Assembly (NCBI GenBank): GCA_002711415.1
Contig: PARI01000017.1
Span: 320,140 to 367,798 of the forward strand
DNA length: 47,659 nt
From: Phycisphaerae bacterium
GTDB taxonomy: Bacteria > Planctomycetota > Phycisphaerae > Phycisphaerales > SM1A02
Direction of reading: 5' to 3'
Each line of letters starts with the position of its first letter. The stretch's first letter is position 1. The notes below the pieces were generated by a model. That model saw only the letters and a program-made list of their open reading frames with translations. It searched no databases and was not told the DNA's origin. Shown here in pieces: positions 1 through 7,331 of the stretch. The translations under genes and the position numbers were made by a program.

Positions 1-2
1 GT

Positions 3-1430
3 GGCGGCGGCGGCTTCCTCGGCGATCCTGGTGAGGAGCCCGAGCGCAAGGACCGCGAGGAGCTGATCGAGCAGATCGTCACCATCATCCAGGAACAGGT
101 CGACCCCGATGGTTGGCGAGATCTTGGTGGTGACACCGGCACCCTCCAGGAGCTCAATGGCAACCTGATCATCACCAATACGGCCAAGAATCACCGCGAG
201 ATCGAGGGGTTGTTGAGCCAACTTCGCGAGATCCGTGCACTTCAGATCAACATCGAGGGAAGACTGATCACCGTCCAGACGGAGTGGTTCGAGATGATCG
301 GCATGGACCTGGACATCTACTTCAACACCAATGAGGAGATGTGGGGCGCTGCCAGGCAGGCCAATCCCAACTTCCAGTTGAGCGATTTCTTCTGGAAGCC
401 CACCGATCCGAATTACGCGCCGAATGAAGCAGGCACTCCCTTGCAGGGTCAGTTCAAGGATCCGATTCTCTTCACCGGCTACGGTCCCTCCAACCCAGCT
501 ACTACGGGCAACACCCTTGGTGGTGTGAACACCATTCAGAATCCCGCCGATCCAACTGGTGTGGAATTCCAGGTTCCTCCCGGTGGATACGGCGCTCCGG
601 TCGGTCTGCAGAAGGGCCAGGTCTCACCGATCGGCATCACCCAGAACACGCTTGACCTGGTGATTACACAGGCATCCGGTCTGCTCAAGAACACGTTTGG
701 CGGTGCCGCCTTGGCCAATCCAGCAATGGCTGTGGGCCTCAGCTTCCTCGATGATGTCCAGATCGACCTGCTCGTCAACGCAACCCAGGCCGACCAGCGA
801 AACGTCGTCCTGACGGCTCCAAGGCTGACTCTCTTCAACGGTCAGAGGTCGTGGATCTCCGTTGCAAAGGCGGAAACCTATGTCTCTGGACTCAATCCCG
901 TGACCGGAGACAACGCTGCTGCATTCGAACCCGAGACCGATGTCATCTTCGAAGGTTTCGTTCTTGATGTGGAGGCGGTCATCTCCGCCGACAGGCGGTA
1001 CGTGACCATGACCGTTCAGTTCGGTCTCAATGAGAACGTGGAGTTGAAGCCACTGGTTGTCCAGGGTGCCGCCGGTGGTGGCGATGCAGTCGGTGGTGGC
1101 GCTGGGCGAAGCTCGGTATTCCAGGGCACGATCCAGTTGCCGCAGTTGCAGGGCACCCAGATCGCGACCACCGTCTCCGTTCCTGACAAGGGCACGATCC
1201 TCCTTGGCGGCCAACGTCTGGTCGATGAGCTCGAGATCGAAAGTGGGGTTCCTGTCCTGTCAAAGATTCCACTGGTCCAGCGATTCTTCACCAATCGGGT
1301 GACCGACAAGCGGGAGAAGACCCTGCTTCTGCTGGTTCGCCCCGAGATCATCATTCAGCAAGAGGACGAGGCCAGGCTATTCCCGGGACTCTCCGACAAG
1401 GTCGGAACGGGCAGCTACCTCGGTTACTGA
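3..1430 (+). CDS. Secretin (type II/III secretion or type IV pilus outer-membrane channel family), 5' truncated
   Basis: The reading frame is open from base 3, so the true start lies outside the window; the TTG at 210 is internal. The C-terminal part carries the secretin core signature: a VPDKGTILLGG motif, then ESGVPVLSKIPLVQRFFTNR, and a final strand ending LLLLVRPEIII. These are the hallmarks of outer-membrane secretin beta-barrel domains. The upstream part, with an alternating helix-strand pattern around QINIEGRLITVQ, resembles the N1/N3-type repeats that precede the barrel. Secretins form multimeric channels for protein or pilus export. No partner genes of a secretion machine are visible downstream, so which system it serves is unknown. 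Gly-rich inserts (GAAGGGDAVGGGAG) sit inside the barrel region. Family confident, system not. Confidence 0.88.
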   Translation, partial: GGGGFLGDPGEEPERKDREELIEQIVTIIQEQVDPDGWRDLGGDTGTLQELNGNLIITNTAKNHREIEGLLSQLREIRALQINIEGRLITVQTEWFEMIGMDLDIYFNTNEEMWGAARQANPNFQLSDFFWKPTDPNYAPNEAGTPLQGQFKDPILFTGYGPSNPATTGNTLGGVNTIQNPADPTGVEFQVPPGGYGAPVGLQKGQVSPIGITQNTLDLVITQASGLLKNTFGGAALANPAMAVGLSFLDDVQIDLLVNATQADQRNVVLTAPRLTLFNGQRSWISVAKAETYVSGLNPVTGDNAAAFEPETDVIFEGFVLDVEAVISADRRYVTMTVQFGLNENVELKPLVVQGAAGGGDAVGGGAGRSSVFQGTIQLPQLQGTQIATTVSVPDKGTILLGGQRLVDELEIESGVPVLSKIPLVQRFFTNRVTDKREKTLLLLVRPEIIIQQEDEARLFPGLSDKVGTGSYLGY

Positions 1431-1453
1431 TCTTGCGTCAACCCGTATTTGCT

Positions 1454-1486
1454 GACAGCCTCGTCATGCTGACGGGGCTGTCTTTT
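1454..1486 (+). terminator. Rho-independent terminator after the secretin gene
   Basis: A near-perfect hairpin: the left arm 1454-1466 pairs with the right arm 1470-1482 (13 pairs including one G-U) around a three-base loop (TGC), followed by TTTT at 1483-1486. It lies 24 bases past the secretin stop codon, so it should end that transcript and separate it from the STAS/RsbW pair. Confidence 0.85.
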
Positions 1487-1513
1487 GTCAATATCTTGCA
1501 TGCGCCTTGTATT
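1485..1513 (+). promoter_or_regulatory. Candidate promoter for the STAS/RsbW-like pair
   Basis: TTGTCA (1485-1490, five of six to the -35 consensus), a 17-base spacer, and TGTATT (1508-1513, four of six to the -10 consensus). The predicted start near 1520 leaves a leader of about 30 bases with GGAG at 1539-1542 before the ATG at 1551. The -35 overlaps the T-run of the preceding terminator. Confidence 0.45.
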
Positions 1514-1550
1514 GAGACTAGGCTTCCATTGAACACATGGAGACGTCCGG

Positions 1551-1910
1551 ATGGGATCAGTTGCATCACGATTACGGGTGACCGATGAAGGCGGCGTTGC
1601 ACGCATTGAATTCATCGATCGGAACATTCTAGACGAGGCGAACATCCAGCAGATCGGCGAGGAGATTGGCCGGATCATCGACAGCCAGGATGCTCCGAAG
1701 CTTCTCATCAGCTTCAAGGATGTCGAGCACCTTTCCTCCGCAGCGCTGGGAACACTGATCACCTTGACGAATCGGATCAAGGCCAAGGGAGGTGCCTTGA
1801 AGCTGGCCGATATCAACAGCCAGATCTACGAGGTATTCGTCATCACGAAGCTCAACAAGCTCTTCGACATCCATGAGACCGCCGACGAGGCCCTTTCCAG
1901 TTTCGAGTAG
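1551..1910 (+). CDS. STAS-domain anti-sigma factor antagonist (SpoIIAA/RsbV-like)
   Basis: This 119-residue single-domain protein has the length and beta-alpha pattern of STAS antagonists. The segment HLSSAALGTLI (residues 60-70) aligns with the phospho-serine loop of SpoIIAA/RsbV, and Ser62 or Ser63 is the likely phosphorylation site. The C-terminal stretch EVFVITKLNKLFDIHET is typical of the last helix. In the known family the dephosphorylated antagonist binds an RsbW-type kinase/anti-sigma factor and so frees a partner. Such a protein is encoded 30 bases downstream. The start is supported by GGAG eight bases before the ATG. No sigma factor or PP2C phosphatase is nearby, so the output of the switch is not visible. 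Confidence 0.9.
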   Translation: MGSVASRLRVTDEGGVARIEFIDRNILDEANIQQIGEEIGRIIDSQDAPKLLISFKDVEHLSSAALGTLITLTNRIKAKGGALKLADINSQIYEVFVITKLNKLFDIHETADEALSSFE

Positions 1911-1940
1911 TTCCACTCGCGATCACAGGACCAATTCGTC

Positions 1941-2378
1941 ATGGCCGCATGCGCACGAGTCGAAGGAATCTACGATAAAGAGCATTCCTTGCGCGACGAG
2001 CGTGAGCAGATCGATGCCTTCAAGGCGGAGTTCTCAAGCCTTCTGGCCTCGCACGGGTACAGCGAGGCCTGCGTCTTCGGCATCCGCCTGGCCTTCGAGG
2101 AGGGGTTGGTCAATGCCTTCAGGCATGGCAACGAGAATGACCCCGATAAGCCCGTCCGGATCACATACAGCATTGACAGTACCGAGGTCCACCTCCAGCT
2201 TGAGGATCAAGGAGCCGGTTTTGACCCCGAATCGGTCCCCGATCCGACCCGCGAGGAGAATCTGGAGATACCATCTGGACGGGGCATCATGTTGATGCGA
2301 GCCTACATGTCCGAAGTCGTGTTCATTCCGCCCGGCAACAAGCTCAGGATGCGATATTGCCGGCCGGATTCCAAGTGA
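1941..2378 (+). CDS. RsbW-like ATP-binding anti-sigma factor / serine kinase
   Basis: This 145-residue protein is a stand-alone GHKL ATPase domain of the RsbW/SpoIIAB type (HATPase_c_2). The N-box EEGLVNAFRHGN lies in the first half, the G1 box EDQGAGFDP in the middle and the G2-like GRGIMLMRAYM near the end. Family members phosphorylate an STAS antagonist and sequester a sigma factor or other partner. The STAS gene directly upstream is the obvious substrate. The start ATG has AGGA ten bases upstream. The stop codon lies inside an 8-bp inverted repeat (2375-2393). The target of the kinase cannot be told from the window. Confidence 0.88.
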   Translation: MAACARVEGIYDKEHSLRDEREQIDAFKAEFSSLLASHGYSEACVFGIRLAFEEGLVNAFRHGNENDPDKPVRITYSIDSTEVHLQLEDQGAGFDPESVPDPTREENLEIPSGRGIMLMRAYMSEVVFIPPGNKLRMRYCRPDSK

Positions 2379-2393
2379 CAATGGCATTGTCAC
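2375..2393. repeat. Perfect inverted repeat overlapping the RsbW-like stop codon
   Basis: GTGACAAT (2375-2382) and ATTGTCAC (2386-2393) are perfect 8-bp arms around a three-base loop. There is no T-run on either strand. It could be a weak terminator or processing hairpin, or an operator upstream of the TM2 gene at 2443. Confidence 0.5.
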
Positions 2394-2442
2394 GACGGGG
2401 CACGGTTGATCACAAGGGTACGTGACGTACCAGGAGAAACAC

Positions 2443-2709
2443 ATGACCGATCAATCAACACAGCAAGTTCCTGCCGATGCGGCAAGCAAGAAGATCCTCT
2501 GCGGCATCATGGCCCTGATCCTGGGGAACCTCGGCATTCACAAGTTCATCCTCGGGTACGTCGGTGCCGGAATCCTTCAGATCATCATCTCGATCGTCAC
2601 GTGTGGCGTCGGTGCGATCATTCCACTGATCGAGGGCATCATCTACCTGACCAAGTCCGACGAGGATTTCTACCAGACCTACATCGTCGGCCGAAGGACG
2701 TGGTTCTGA
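2443..2709 (+). CDS. TM2-domain membrane protein
   Basis: This 88-residue protein has a short polar N-terminus and then two hydrophobic helices (about residues 20-37 and 45-70) joined by the GNLGIHKFILGYVGAGILQ segment. That segment is the conserved core of the TM2 family (small G-x-x-G-x-H-x-F-Y/I-x-G motif). Family members are small inner-membrane proteins of unknown function. I chose the ATG at 2443 because AGGAGA lies six bases before it; the GTG at 2422 has no such site. It sits alone between the anti-sigma pair and the DUF4139 gene. No function is assigned. Confidence 0.82.
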   Translation: MTDQSTQQVPADAASKKILCGIMALILGNLGIHKFILGYVGAGILQIIISIVTCGVGAIIPLIEGIIYLTKSDEDFYQTYIVGRRTWF

Positions 2710-2778
2710 GCCAAGCCAGGCACTGGTCTGATTCCATCACATCCACATGTTGATCCGGTTCCCGACAGGAGGACGGTC

Positions 2779-4344
2779 ATGTTCTGCATGAGCCAAGCAT
2801 TCGCGACCATCAAGTCTTCGATGTGCCTCGGCGTCTTGATTGCCGTCGCCCTCCTGCCCGTTGAACAGGCGGCTGCAGTTGATGAAGGTGTCTCGGTCAC
2901 GGTCTACTCCTCGGCGGATCCTGCGGGGTTCGATCCACAGCAGTTCATCGCCCAGCAGCGGGCCGGTTTCGGCGCCACCTTCGCCTGGCAGGTCCCCGGG
3001 TTCGGAGTTGTCAAGGAGGTGCGTTCGCTCGACGTTGATAAGGGGATCAGCTCGCTGGAATTCAACAACGTCGCCCAGTTCATCGATCCAACCACGGTGA
3101 GCTTCGTCGACCTGACCGATGACAGGACGAGGGTCTTGGAACAGAATTTCCAGTTCGACCTGGTCAGTCCCGAGAAGTTGATGGAGCGGTACCTCGACCA
3201 GGTCATCACCGTCCATGTCCAGGAGGGTGAGAACGTCTCCAGCATCAATGGGAGACTGCTTGCTTCTCGTGATGGATCGCTGATCATCCGCCTCGATGAC
3301 GGAAGCCTGCAGGTCATACCCTCGGACAGGGCATGGGTCACGCTTCCTGGTGGAAAAGCCACCGATTCGCTCCTGACGCGACCCACCCTCACCTGGATCG
3401 TGGATTCACCGACCGGTGGCAGGCACATGGTCCGGACCACCTACCAGACGTCCGGGATGACATGGCGCAGTGACTACAACCTCGTACTTTCGGACGACGA
3501 CAGCTCAGCGGATCTCACGGCCTGGGTGACCCTCATGAATCTCTCGGGTGCGACGTTCGACAATGCGCGGCTCAAGCTCGTGGCAGGGGATGTCCAGCGT
3601 GTGCAGTCGTCCATGAACAAGCTTGGAGCCGTCAGGCGTGGCGGAGTCGTCGAGGCGATGGCCGAGGACGGGTTTTCCGAGCAGAGTTTCTTCGAGTATC
3701 ACCTCTACACCCTGTCCAGACCGACCGACCTCAAACTCAACAGCACGCAGCAGCTGGCTCTGTTTCCGCCCGTATCCGGCATCGATGTCACCAAGACGCT
3801 GGTCTTCGCTCCGACCGTGCTGGCCAACTACCAGCATGGCCGTGATCCCCTGACCAATGCCTCGGCAGCCTTTCAAGGCAAGGGGAAGGTGCAGGTGCTC
3901 GTCTCGTTCATCAATTCACAGGAGAACCGGATGGGTATGCCACTGCCAGCCGGAAAGGTCCGTGCCTACAAGCAGGACCCGGCCGACGGGACACTCGAGT
4001 TCATCGGTGAGGACATGATCGATCACACGCCGCGGAACGAGTCCGTGCAGATCAAGCTTGGCGATTCCTTCGACGTGGTGGCTGAACGAACGGTCATGGA
4101 TTTCAAGCTGGACAAGAGTCGGAAGACGATGCAGGAGACCATCAGGGTTCAGGTTCGAAACCAGAAGAACGTGACCCAATCTGTCCTGGTCAGGGAGCGA
4201 CTGTACCGATGGAAGCAGTGGAAGATCACGAGCATTGATGGCGCCCGGTACGAGAAGATCGATTCCAACACCATCAAGTTCGATCTCGAGGTCAAGCCTG
4301 AATCCTCGTCCACGGTCACCTATACAGTCGAATACACCTGGTGA
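2779..4344 (+). CDS. Exported DUF4139-domain protein
   Basis: This 521-residue protein has an N-terminal signal peptide (hydrophobic SSMCLGVLIAVALLPVEQAAA). It is followed by the C-terminal module of DUF4139 (MuiA-like) proteins: MTWRSDYNLVL, AWVTLMNLSGATFDNARLKLVAGDVQ and a late VTYTVEYTW strand. Beta-rich segments dominate, and the coiled-coil region seen in many family members is missing or reduced. AGGAGG (2767-2772) six bases before the ATG fixes the start. The family has no established biochemical role; some members are named mucoidy inhibitor MuiA. It ends 12 bases before rsmA and could be cotranscribed with it, though a functional link is not evident. Confidence 0.82.
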   Translation: MFCMSQAFATIKSSMCLGVLIAVALLPVEQAAAVDEGVSVTVYSSADPAGFDPQQFIAQQRAGFGATFAWQVPGFGVVKEVRSLDVDKGISSLEFNNVAQFIDPTTVSFVDLTDDRTRVLEQNFQFDLVSPEKLMERYLDQVITVHVQEGENVSSINGRLLASRDGSLIIRLDDGSLQVIPSDRAWVTLPGGKATDSLLTRPTLTWIVDSPTGGRHMVRTTYQTSGMTWRSDYNLVLSDDDSSADLTAWVTLMNLSGATFDNARLKLVAGDVQRVQSSMNKLGAVRRGGVVEAMAEDGFSEQSFFEYHLYTLSRPTDLKLNSTQQLALFPPVSGIDVTKTLVFAPTVLANYQHGRDPLTNASAAFQGKGKVQVLVSFINSQENRMGMPLPAGKVRAYKQDPADGTLEFIGEDMIDHTPRNESVQIKLGDSFDVVAERTVMDFKLDKSRKTMQETIRVQVRNQKNVTQSVLVRERLYRWKQWKITSIDGARYEKIDSNTIKFDLEVKPESSSTVTYTVEYTW

Positions 4345-4356
4345 CGGGCAGGACTC

Positions 4357-5163
4357 ATGCAGTCGATTACGACAATCCAGGAACTGCTGGCACAACGTGG
4401 GCTGTCGCCACGACATTCCCTGGGCCAGAACTTTCTGCATGATGCCAATCAGGTCAGGAAGCTCGTTCATGCGAGTGGAGCAGCGCCCGGAACCCGCGTT
4501 CTCGAGGTGGGACCGGGCACCGGTGCCCTGACCGAGGCGCTGATCGACGCCGGCGCGACCGTGGTGGCCTGCGAGATCGATCCCGGGCTTGCGGGGCTCA
4601 TTCGTGACCGTTTCAACGACAAGGTGGTGTTGTACGAGGGCGACTGCCTCCAGGGCAAGCATGTCCTGAGTCCCGGTCTGCTTCAGGCGATCGGTGATGA
4701 TTCATTCATGCTCGTTTCGAATCTGCCATATCAGGTGGCCACGCCACTCATGCTCAACCTCCTCGAACAGGTTCCTGCCTGTGGATCAATGCATGTCACG
4801 ATCCAGAAGGAAGTCGCCGATCGCCTGCTGGCCGTTCCTGCAACGCCCGACTGGGGGCCCCTGGGCATACTTGCCCAGGCTCTTTCCGAGGTGAGATTGA
4901 TCGGTGTGGTCGGGCCACGGTGCTTCTGGCCTGTTCCCAAGGTCGACAGCGCCATGGTATCCCTGGTCAGGAGAAATGATCCGCTTGTTGATGACCCCGC
5001 TTCGTTCGGAGCGTTCGTCGGTGAGTTGTTCAGGGGGCGACGCAAGCAACTTGGTCGCCTGCTGGGCCGTTCGGAAGGCCTGCCCGAGGACATCGAGTCG
5101 ACGCAGAGGCCTGGGGAACTGACTCTGGACCAACTCGTCCAGTTGCATCAGCTCACTCGGTGA
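4357..5163 (+). CDS. rsmA: 16S rRNA adenine-N6,N6-dimethyltransferase RsmA (KsgA)
   Basis: This 268-residue enzyme matches the usual length. It shows the family opening HSLGQNFLHDANQVRKLV, the SAM-binding loop VGPGTGALTE (about residues 51-60), the acidic CEIDPGLAG and the catalytic motif NLPY (residues 122-125). The enzyme dimethylates two adjacent adenines in the 3' terminal hairpin of 16S rRNA during late small-subunit assembly in the cytoplasm. AGGA lies four bases before the ATG, and the gene follows the DUF4139 gene by 12 bases. It is tail-to-tail with rny, six bases apart, with no clear terminator between them. Confidence 0.96.
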   Translation: MQSITTIQELLAQRGLSPRHSLGQNFLHDANQVRKLVHASGAAPGTRVLEVGPGTGALTEALIDAGATVVACEIDPGLAGLIRDRFNDKVVLYEGDCLQGKHVLSPGLLQAIGDDSFMLVSNLPYQVATPLMLNLLEQVPACGSMHVTIQKEVADRLLAVPATPDWGPLGILAQALSEVRLIGVVGPRCFWPVPKVDSAMVSLVRRNDPLVDDPASFGAFVGELFRGRRKQLGRLLGRSEGLPEDIESTQRPGELTLDQLVQLHQLTR

Positions 5164-5169
5164 TGCAGC

Positions 5170-6759
5170 TCAGCGAGCAAGGGCCTCCGAGCGAACCTCT
5201 CGAAGCACGGTCACCTTGATCTCGCCGGGGAAGGTCATCTCCTCCTCGACTCTCTTGGCGATGTTACGGGCGATGATCTGGGTCCTCTCATCATCAGCCA
5301 GCTCGGCGTTGACGATGACCCGTACCTCCCTGCCGGCCTGTATCGCATGGGCCTCTGTGACGAAGTCCTGGTCCTTGGCGATCCCCTCGAGCTGTTCCAG
5401 TCGCTTGATGTAGAGCTCCATCGATTCACGGCGAGCTCCCGGCCGTGCACCGGAGATCGCATCGGCCGCCATGACGATCGGGGTGTAGGGTGTGGTGGAC
5501 TCGATGTCCCCATGGTGTCCACCGATGGCATTGAGGACCTCCTCGGACTTCTCGCCGTACTTCTTGGCGAACTCCATGCCGATGGCCGGATGTCCGCCCT
5601 CCATCTCGTGGTCCATAGCCTTGCCGATGTCGTGCAGAAATCCCGCTCGCCTGGCGATCGAACCGTCCAACCCGAGCTGGTCAGCGATCATCTGGCTGAG
5701 GAATGCGACCTCGATCGAGTGTCGAAGGACGTTCTGCCCGTAACTGGTCCGGAAATGCAGCTTGCCCATCGCCTCGACGATCTTCGGATGCAGCCCGCGG
5801 ATGTCGGCCTCGACGATGGATTCATTGCCGTACTTGAGGACTCGATCCTTGATGTCACGGCGCACCTGGGCAACCACCTCCTCGACCCTGGACGGATGCA
5901 CTCGCCCGTCGGCCACGAGCTTCTGGAGTGACTCGGCCGCGATCGCCTGACGAATTCGGTCGAAGCACGAGACGCTGATGACTCCAGGCGTGTCGTCGAC
6001 GAGGATGTCCACACCGGTCGCTCGCTCGATCGCCCTGATGTTTCTTCCCTCTCGTCCGATGATGCGACCCTTCATCTCGTCGGATGGAATCTTGATCGAT
6101 CGAACCGTCGAATCCGCGACGTGCTCGGCGGCGAACCTCTGGATCGACATCAGTGTGATCTCCCGGCTCTGCTCCCTTGCATTTGATTCGGCCTCGTCGA
6201 TGATCTTCTGAGCGACCACCGAGGCCTCGTGAGCGGCTTCGGCTCGGACATCCTCCAGCAGCAGGTCCTTGGCCTGCTCGATACTCAGGCCGGATATCTC
6301 GGACAGGCGTGTCGTGATCCTGCCAGCCTGTGCCTCGAGCTCCTGTTGCATACTCTTCTGTTCCTGCTCGTTCTTCTCGAGCTTCGCTTCCCGATCATCG
6401 AGCTTCGACTCTCTCGAGCCGATCCGTTCAAGCTTTTCGTCGAGGGTGTCCTCCCTCTTTGCGAGCCGTTCCTGGCTCTGCTTGAGCTGGGCCTGTGATT
6501 CAGCGATCTCCCTGTCCACATCGTTCCGACGATCGTTGGCTCGCTTCTCTGCCTCCAGTTCGATCTTCCGAGCTCCCGCTTCGGCCTCGGTCCTGGCATT
6601 CCGGGTGATATGCTCGGACTCCTCGCGTGCTCGTGATATGGTCCTGTTCGTGGTCGCCGTGTAGATCACCATGCCCACGACGATGCCGCCGATGAGGCAG
6701 GCACCCATGAGAATGGCGTCAAGTAGTTCAATGGCCGCAAGAATGGGATTCGGGAGCAT
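5170..6759 (-). CDS. rny: Ribonuclease Y
   Basis: The product is 529 residues, the family's usual length. It has an N-terminal membrane anchor (ILMGACLIGGIVVGMVIYTA), a long charged coiled coil (roughly residues 40-200, rich in E, R, A and Q), a KH domain with IGREGRNIRAIE, and an HD domain with HSIEVAFLSQMIA and FLHDIGKAMDHE containing the metal-binding His-Asp pair. RNase Y is a membrane-tethered endonuclease that starts mRNA decay. The frame extends upstream to 6999, but I chose the ATG at 6759. It is preceded by AGGAG at eight bases and the extension is unlike the family. Convergent with rsmA. Confidence 0.95.
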   Translation of the reverse strand: MLPNPILAAIELLDAILMGACLIGGIVVGMVIYTATTNRTISRAREESEHITRNARTEAEAGARKIELEAEKRANDRRNDVDREIAESQAQLKQSQERLAKREDTLDEKLERIGSRESKLDDREAKLEKNEQEQKSMQQELEAQAGRITTRLSEISGLSIEQAKDLLLEDVRAEAAHEASVVAQKIIDEAESNAREQSREITLMSIQRFAAEHVADSTVRSIKIPSDEMKGRIIGREGRNIRAIERATGVDILVDDTPGVISVSCFDRIRQAIAAESLQKLVADGRVHPSRVEEVVAQVRRDIKDRVLKYGNESIVEADIRGLHPKIVEAMGKLHFRTSYGQNVLRHSIEVAFLSQMIADQLGLDGSIARRAGFLHDIGKAMDHEMEGGHPAIGMEFAKKYGEKSEEVLNAIGGHHGDIESTTPYTPIVMAADAISGARPGARRESMELYIKRLEQLEGIAKDQDFVTEAHAIQAGREVRVIVNAELADDERTQIIARNIAKRVEEEMTFPGEIKVTVLREVRSEALAR

Positions 6760-7331
6760 CGAATGACTCCTGGACGTTTGGGTGTGTCCTGCGGCAATGC
6801 CTGCCGCAGCCAGCGTCGGATCCATTTCAGTGCCATGGGCCTGTATGCACGCAGTGGTCCGGACTTGGACAGGCTTCTGGCCTGCCAAATCCTGGTTCAG
6901 TACAGGGGCGCATTCGCCCGGAAAAGCGCCCTCGAACTGCCGTACTCTCGGGGTTCTTCTCCGTCGTCTGGTCGAACTCATCCAAGGTCGTTCTGCCACC
7001 TGGAGAGCATCAAATCAAGTCGACATGTCCTGGAGCGGTCCGTGCTCGGTTTTTTCAGTGGCCTGAAGTTCCAGGCCGTGCGTGTCAAACAGTCAATCTA
7101 TACAGCCCTCTGGGCTTGTTAAGCCCGTCGTGCTGCCCCGGAAACCTCGGTCCCCAGGGATGATCGGCCCATGAGCTCATCGTGGAGCCTTGCCGTTGGA
7201 ACCCTATTCAGGAACCCCGATGGGACCTGGTTTCGGGTGGTATACCATCCAGTATTGCCGCATGAACGGCCTTGTCAAGGCTAGGATGCACCCTTGTCTG
7301 TCTGTCCCCCTCTCGCTTCCAGGAAACTGCC
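6760..7331. other. Intergenic region between divergent rny and ABC-2 permease genes
   Basis: This is 572 bases with no convincing gene. Frames that cross it lack ribosome sites and resemble nothing known. It contains a 15-bp inverted repeat (GGGCTT-GTT-AAGCCC, 7112-7126) and a 10-bp palindrome TGGTATACCA (7238-7247), and it must hold promoters for both divergent genes. I looked for RNase P RNA, tmRNA and SRP RNA core motifs on both strands and did not find them. An unrecognised small RNA cannot be excluded. Confidence 0.5.

Noticed and set aside
5170-6999. RNase Y starting at 6999 (609 residues)
   Set aside because: The first 80 residues are Arg/Pro-rich and unlike the family; the ATG at 6759 has a good ribosome site directly before the membrane anchor.
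6760-7331. RNase P RNA, tmRNA or SRP RNA in the long intergenic region
   Set aside because: None of the conserved core motifs of these RNAs was found on either strand.
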